Shown: positions 60,077 through 64,000 of the stretch, piece after piece
Layout of the letters: each line of letters begins with the position of its first letter
Position numbering within the stretch: the first letter of the stretch is position 1
Assembly (NCBI RefSeq): GCF_900108345.1
Contig: NZ_FNVV01000014.1
Span: 1,535,664 to 1,599,663 of the forward strand
DNA length: 64,000 nucleotides
Reading direction: 5' to 3'
Source: Bacteroides ndongoniae
GTDB lineage: Bacteria > Bacteroidota > Bacteroidia > Bacteroidales > Bacteroidaceae
The notes under the pieces: model-generated
Databases searched by the model: none
What the model was told of the DNA's origin: nothing
Seen by the model: only the letters and a program-made list of their open reading frames with translations
Position numbers and translations under genes: made by a program

Positions 60077-60985
60077 ATGAAGCGAATATTCACGTCTATT
60101 CTGCTCTGCCATCTGTTAGGACTGATGGCTTGGGCACAAACAGTGTATACTCCCGACAACTTACCCAAAGTACACTTACAGGACAAGACCCGTTACGTCA
60201 CCGACCCCGAGAACATCCTCGACATATCTGCCCGCGACAGCATCGACCGTATGCTTTACCGGCTGGAGCAACAGACAGGCATACAAAGCGTCGTAGCCGT
60301 TGTTCCCAGCATTGGCGATGAAGACTGTTTCGACTTCTGCCACCGTCTGCTCAACTCGTGGGGCGTGGGACAGAAAGGCAAAGACAACGGACTGGTCATC
60401 CTGCTTGTCACCGACCAGCGTTGTATCCAGTTCTATACCGGCTATGGCCTGGAAGGACCTCTGCCCGATGCCATCTGCAAACGCATCCAGACACGCGAAA
60501 TGATTCCTTATCTGAAGGATAACCGATGGAGCGAAGGAATGGTAGCCGGTGTACGTGCCACTTGCGGCCGGCTGGACGGCTCGATGGAAAACGATCCGTC
60601 GGCAGATGAAAGAGGTAACAATGGAATGACTTATGTATTACTTCTTTTCGGCATTATCGCTGTAAGTTTTCTGGTGGCTTACATTGCCGTACGTCATGCC
60701 AGCAAATGCCCCAAATGCGGGCAGCACAAGCTACAGCGCAGCTCCAGCCAGCTCATCTCGCGCCGCAACGGTGTACGGACGGAAAACGTCACTTACATCT
60801 GCCAGAACTGCGGACATAAAGTTGTGCGCCAACAGCAATCGTACGACGAAAACTATCGCGGACGTGGAGGCAGCGGTCCGGTCATCTTCGGAGGCGGAGG
60901 AGGCTTCAGTGGTGGCGGAGGTTTTAGTGGAGGCAGCTTCGGAGGAGGCATGGGAGGCGGAGGAGGCGCCGGATCAAGATTCTGA
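60077..60985 (+). CDS. TPM-domain protein (YgcG family)
   Basis: A 302-residue protein with signal peptide (LLCHLLGLMAWA), TPM domain (about 35-165: TDPENILDISARDSIDRMLY, WGVGQKGKDNGLVILLV), one transmembrane helix (VLLLFGIIAVSFLVAYIAV), a zinc ribbon (CPKCG...CQNCG) and a glycine-rich tail. TPM proteins often accompany LemA, and a lemA gene starts at 63823, so they may act together in the envelope. Confidence 0.88.
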   Translation: MKRIFTSILLCHLLGLMAWAQTVYTPDNLPKVHLQDKTRYVTDPENILDISARDSIDRMLYRLEQQTGIQSVVAVVPSIGDEDCFDFCHRLLNSWGVGQKGKDNGLVILLVTDQRCIQFYTGYGLEGPLPDAICKRIQTREMIPYLKDNRWSEGMVAGVRATCGRLDGSMENDPSADERGNNGMTYVLLLFGIIAVSFLVAYIAVRHASKCPKCGQHKLQRSSSQLISRRNGVRTENVTYICQNCGHKVVRQQQSYDENYRGRGGSGPVIFGGGGGFSGGGGFSGGSFGGGMGGGGGAGSRF

Positions 60986-61059
60986 CGCTATCCTCAGGAC
61001 AGCATTAAACCTTCTGACTCTACGACTGTCCTATAAAAACACTTCAACAATAAACACAC

Positions 61060-63795
61060 ATGAAAAGCGCTATTATTACATCTTTGCTACTAATGCTAAT
61101 GTTTGGAAATGTCATGGCACAGAAACGAACCATCACCGTCACCGGAAGGGTGACCGAGCAGAACGGAGAAATACCGGTAGAGGCTGCAACCGTGCAGCTT
61201 CTGTCCCTGCCCGACAGTTCGCAAACGGCCGGAAACACAACCGACAAAAGCGGAAACTTCAGTCTGTCACGGGTCAAAGCAGGAAAATACCTGCTGAAAG
61301 TATCTTTCATCGGATACGCCACCCTGTACAAACCCGTTACGCTGAATGCCCAGTCGGGCCCGCAAAAGAACTTAGGCAATCTGACTCTCGAGACCGACGC
61401 CGTCCTGCTGTCCGAAACGGTCATCACGGCCGAAGCACCGCCTGTGGTGGTCAATGCCGATACAACGGAATACAATGCCTCGGCCTATCGGGTGGCAGCG
61501 GGCGACATGCTTGAGGAACTGGTCAAGCAGCTGCCCGGCGTCGAGGTGGACGAAGACGGAAAAATCACCCTCAACGGCGAGGAAATCCAAAAAATCATGG
61601 TCAACGGAAAAGAGTTCTTCGGCAACGATACGGAAATGTCGATGAAGAACCTGCCGGCCGACGCCGTCAAAAAGCTGAAGGCCTACAAGGAGAAGAGCGA
61701 CCAGGAACGTATGACCGGCATCAAGGACGGAAACGAAACCCCTGTCCTGGACCTGACCTTGAAAAAGAACAGCGGATGGATGGGCAACCTGATCGGAGGA
61801 TACGGAACGAAAGACCGCTACGAAGGCAATGCCAACATCAACCACTTCACCGACAACATGAACCTGTCGTTTGTAGGCGCAGCCAACAACACCCGGCGAC
61901 AAGGCAACGGACAACGCACCCAGCAGAACGCCGGCATCACCTATGCACAAAAGGACAATACGCTTGACATCCGCGGAAACGTCAATTACCGCCACAACGT
62001 CAATGAAACCAATACCGAAACCTCCTCGGAAACTTTCCTGGGCGATGAATCGACTTATGCCAACCGACGGTCCGACAGTAAAAACGGCAATCACACCCTG
62101 AACGGGAATACACGGGTAGAATGGAAAGTTGACAGCTTGAATACCCTGAATGCTTACTTCAACATGAGCTACAGTCAATCGGACTCGCAAAGCGAAAACT
62201 GGAACAAGACATCGGACAATAACAGAGACGATATCAACGAGACAACCACGTCGAGTATAGGAAACGGCAAAAGCTACAACCTGAATGGTGGGGCAGCTTT
62301 CTACCACCGTTTCCGGAAAGCAGGACGAAACCTGTTCATGTCATTCGGCTTCAGCCGCAACAACAACGACCGCGACAACTACAACCGGACATACTCGCAA
62401 TTCTTCATGCAGGACAGTATATCCGACATCGACCGGAATACCCGGAGCAATAACAACTCGACCAACTGGAATCTTTCCGTGGGCTACATCGAGCCCCTGT
62501 CCAAGCACTACCGGCTCAGCATGAACTATTCGTACTCGCATTCGAACGGACTTTCACAATCGCTTGTTTACGACAGCATCAACTATGCCGACCGATTCAA
62601 TTATAGCTATAACGACGACCTGAGTTCGAAAGTGAATAACCGGTATGCCAACCACAACATCAGCCTGTCCATTCAGGGCGACCATTTGAAAAAAGACTCC
62701 CTGCAGCGGGGATTGATTTATAACATCGGACTTTCGCTGAATCCGCAGACTACCGAAAGCCATACGACCATCGGTCCCAATACAGGCAAGGACCTCCCCC
62801 GACAACATACGCTGGACTGGTCGCCCACGCTGACGGCCGACTACTACTTTTCTCGCCGCGAACGCATCAATCTGCGCTACAACGGCCGGAGCAACGCACC
62901 CGGCATCGAAGACCTGCAGGAAGTAATCGACATCACCGACCCCATGAACCTGCGCTACGGAAACCCGAACCTGAAACCCTCGTTCACCAACAACCTGAAC
63001 GCCAGTTACGAGCGCTATTCCACCAAAACCATGCGCAGCTTCCGCATCCGCATGACCTTCAACAACACGCTGAACTCCATTGCCAACCGCATGACGTATG
63101 ACAAGACCAACGGAGCACGCACCTACCACAAGGTCAACATCAACGGAAACTGGCAAACCAGCCTGAATGCCTCGTTCGACACCCCGCTGAAAAACAAAAA
63201 ATTCAACCTCAGTGCAGGAATCAACACCTCCTACAACAACCAAGTGGGCTACATATCTGTTAATAATCAGGGAGCCGATGCCGAACTGAGCACCACACGC
63301 AGCCTCGTCAGCACCGAACGCCTCAGGGCCTCGTACCGCAGCGACAAGCTGGACATCGCCTTAGACGGCAACTTCCGCTACAACAAGGCCGACAACGCCA
63401 AGCAGCAGAACAGCAACCGCGAGACCTTCGACTATACGCTGGGAGGAAACGCGCACATACGACTGCCGTGGGACATCGAAATCTCGACCGACATGAGGTG
63501 GCACATACGCGAAGGCTACAGCGGCAATGCCAACCGCGACGAACTGCTGTGGAACGCACAGATTTCCAAGCGATTCCTGAAGCGGAAACAGGCCATGATC
63601 CGCCTGCGCGTGTTCGACATCCTGCAGCAGCAGAACAACCAGAGCCGCAGCATCAGTGCCAACGGCATCACCGATACGACGAGCAACATGCTGACAAGCT
63701 ACTGCATCGTCAACTTCACCTACCGCTTCAACACCCTGGGTGGCGGCGGAGGAAGAGGCAAGAATATGAGAAGACCTAATAGAAACATTCATTAA
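61060..63795 (+). CDS. TonB-receptor-like outer membrane beta-barrel protein
   Basis: A 911-residue protein with signal peptide (SLLLMLMFGNVMA), a carboxypeptidase-regulatory-like beta-sandwich (about 22-105: VTGRVTEQNGEIPVEAATVQ, GKYLLKVSFIGYA), a plug-like segment (EELVKQLPGVEVDEDGKITL, NGKEFFGNDTEM) and a long barrel ending in YCIVNFTYRFNTLGGGGG. This layout fits the outer-membrane-beta-barrel family related to SusC-like receptors but without a SusD partner. Substrate unknown. Confidence 0.88.
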   Translation: MKSAIITSLLLMLMFGNVMAQKRTITVTGRVTEQNGEIPVEAATVQLLSLPDSSQTAGNTTDKSGNFSLSRVKAGKYLLKVSFIGYATLYKPVTLNAQSGPQKNLGNLTLETDAVLLSETVITAEAPPVVVNADTTEYNASAYRVAAGDMLEELVKQLPGVEVDEDGKITLNGEEIQKIMVNGKEFFGNDTEMSMKNLPADAVKKLKAYKEKSDQERMTGIKDGNETPVLDLTLKKNSGWMGNLIGGYGTKDRYEGNANINHFTDNMNLSFVGAANNTRRQGNGQRTQQNAGITYAQKDNTLDIRGNVNYRHNVNETNTETSSETFLGDESTYANRRSDSKNGNHTLNGNTRVEWKVDSLNTLNAYFNMSYSQSDSQSENWNKTSDNNRDDINETTTSSIGNGKSYNLNGGAAFYHRFRKAGRNLFMSFGFSRNNNDRDNYNRTYSQFFMQDSISDIDRNTRSNNNSTNWNLSVGYIEPLSKHYRLSMNYSYSHSNGLSQSLVYDSINYADRFNYSYNDDLSSKVNNRYANHNISLSIQGDHLKKDSLQRGLIYNIGLSLNPQTTESHTTIGPNTGKDLPRQHTLDWSPTLTADYYFSRRERINLRYNGRSNAPGIEDLQEVIDITDPMNLRYGNPNLKPSFTNNLNASYERYSTKTMRSFRIRMTFNNTLNSIANRMTYDKTNGARTYHKVNINGNWQTSLNASFDTPLKNKKFNLSAGINTSYNNQVGYISVNNQGADAELSTTRSLVSTERLRASYRSDKLDIALDGNFRYNKADNAKQQNSNRETFDYTLGGNAHIRLPWDIEISTDMRWHIREGYSGNANRDELLWNAQISKRFLKRKQAMIRLRVFDILQQQNNQSRSISANGITDTTSNMLTSYCIVNFTYRFNTLGGGGGRGKNMRRPNRNIH

Positions 63796-63822
63796 TCATA
63801 AAAACAAAAACAAGAAAAGAAA

Positions 63823-64000
63823 ATGAAAAAAGGAACCATTACGATCATCATTGTGGCCATTGTGGCCGTCATCGCCGTATGGGCCATCAGCGGCTACAAC
63901 AGCCTCGTCGGCATGGACGAAAACGTCAGCAACCAGTGGGCCAACGTAGAGACGCAATACCAGCGCCGGGCCGACCTCATCCCAAACTTAGTGAATACCG
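63823..64000 (+). CDS. lemA: LemA-family protein, cut by window end
   Basis: 59 residues visible: N-terminal membrane helix (ITIIIVAIVAVIAVWAISGY), then the LemA hallmark YNSLVGMDENVSNQWANVET and QYQRRADLIPNLVNT. Partner of the TPM protein 3 kb upstream by common association. Confidence 0.93.
   Translation, partial: MKKGTITIIIVAIVAVIAVWAISGYNSLVGMDENVSNQWANVETQYQRRADLIPNLVNT

Noticed and set aside
1..64000. tRNA or rRNA genes, including a tRNA attachment site at the element end
   Set aside because: No cloverleaf or rRNA sequence was recognised by eye; the right end abuts the dnaK terminator, not a tRNA.

Overview
The window comes from a member of the Bacteroidales (Bacteroides/Phocaeicola-like). 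Evidence is the promoter grammar (-7 boxes of the form TAnnTTTG upstream of many genes), the protein families (TssD-type Hcp, DUF3408 partner of ParA, LPD11, OmpA and carboxypeptidase-regulatory-domain outer membrane proteins) and a housekeeping block dnaK / POT / hpt / adk / obgE / pgeF / phoH / purC / ubiE / aroE. The species cannot be fixed from the sequence alone.

Layout. Positions 1 to about 37.4 kb are AT-richer accessory DNA, best read as an integrated mobilizable element whose left end lies outside the window. Its right end carries an excisionase-like protein and a tyrosine integrase abutting the dnaK terminator. Within it: (i) 1-10.3 kb, a TPR-like partial protein and a D-Ala-D-Ala-ligase-like ATP-grasp gene broken into three pieces by an IS66 element (8-bp target duplication) and by a 5.6-kb double IS21 unit (7-bp target duplication); (ii) 10.5-12.6 kb, an orphan T6SS tube protein TssD and an OmpA-family protein; (iii) 12.6-14.3 kb, a MobV-type relaxase and a structured candidate oriT; (iv) 14.3-20 kb, mostly unknown genes, a serine-recombinase-like protein lacking its catalytic serine, and SLOG and PRTase proteins; (v) 20.5-26.2 kb, a 740-bp direct repeat around a cargo of astacin-like lipoprotein protease, DUF4377 lipoprotein, alpha-oxoamine synthase and TetR regulator; (vi) 26.3-35 kb, small genes, ssb, and a parA/DUF3408 pair flanked by two long perfect palindromes.

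Main discovery. Seven long imperfect hairpins sit directly upstream of the minus-strand operons at 19.7-34.6 kb. All share one design: nested stems, a conserved internal loop near the apex (AAATAC.C opposite GGAAGATTT) and, at the base of the right arm, a promoter (TTG, about 20 nt, TAnnTTTG). Its -7 box lies opposite non-complementary sequence and is clamped by TGC/GCA pairs. In double-stranded DNA this promoter points away from the genes. In the folded single plus strand it points into them, which is the geometry of the single-stranded-DNA promoter Frpo of plasmid F. The candidate oriT at 14.1-14.3 kb would send the plus strand in, making 14.3-37 kb the leading region, and one of the hairpins heads ssb. 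I propose that this is a Bacteroidota ssDNA-promoter system for zygotic expression of leading-region genes.

Positions 37.5-64 kb are higher-GC core chromosome with normal operon packing, plus small accessory insertions: a HipBST-like tripartite toxin-antitoxin module with three operator palindromes, an AbiE-like nucleotidyltransferase pair, a four-helix-bundle (S23-type) gene bounded by inverted repeats at the 3' end of phoH, and a RavA/VWA pair. The right edge cuts a lemA gene lying near a TPM-domain gene.
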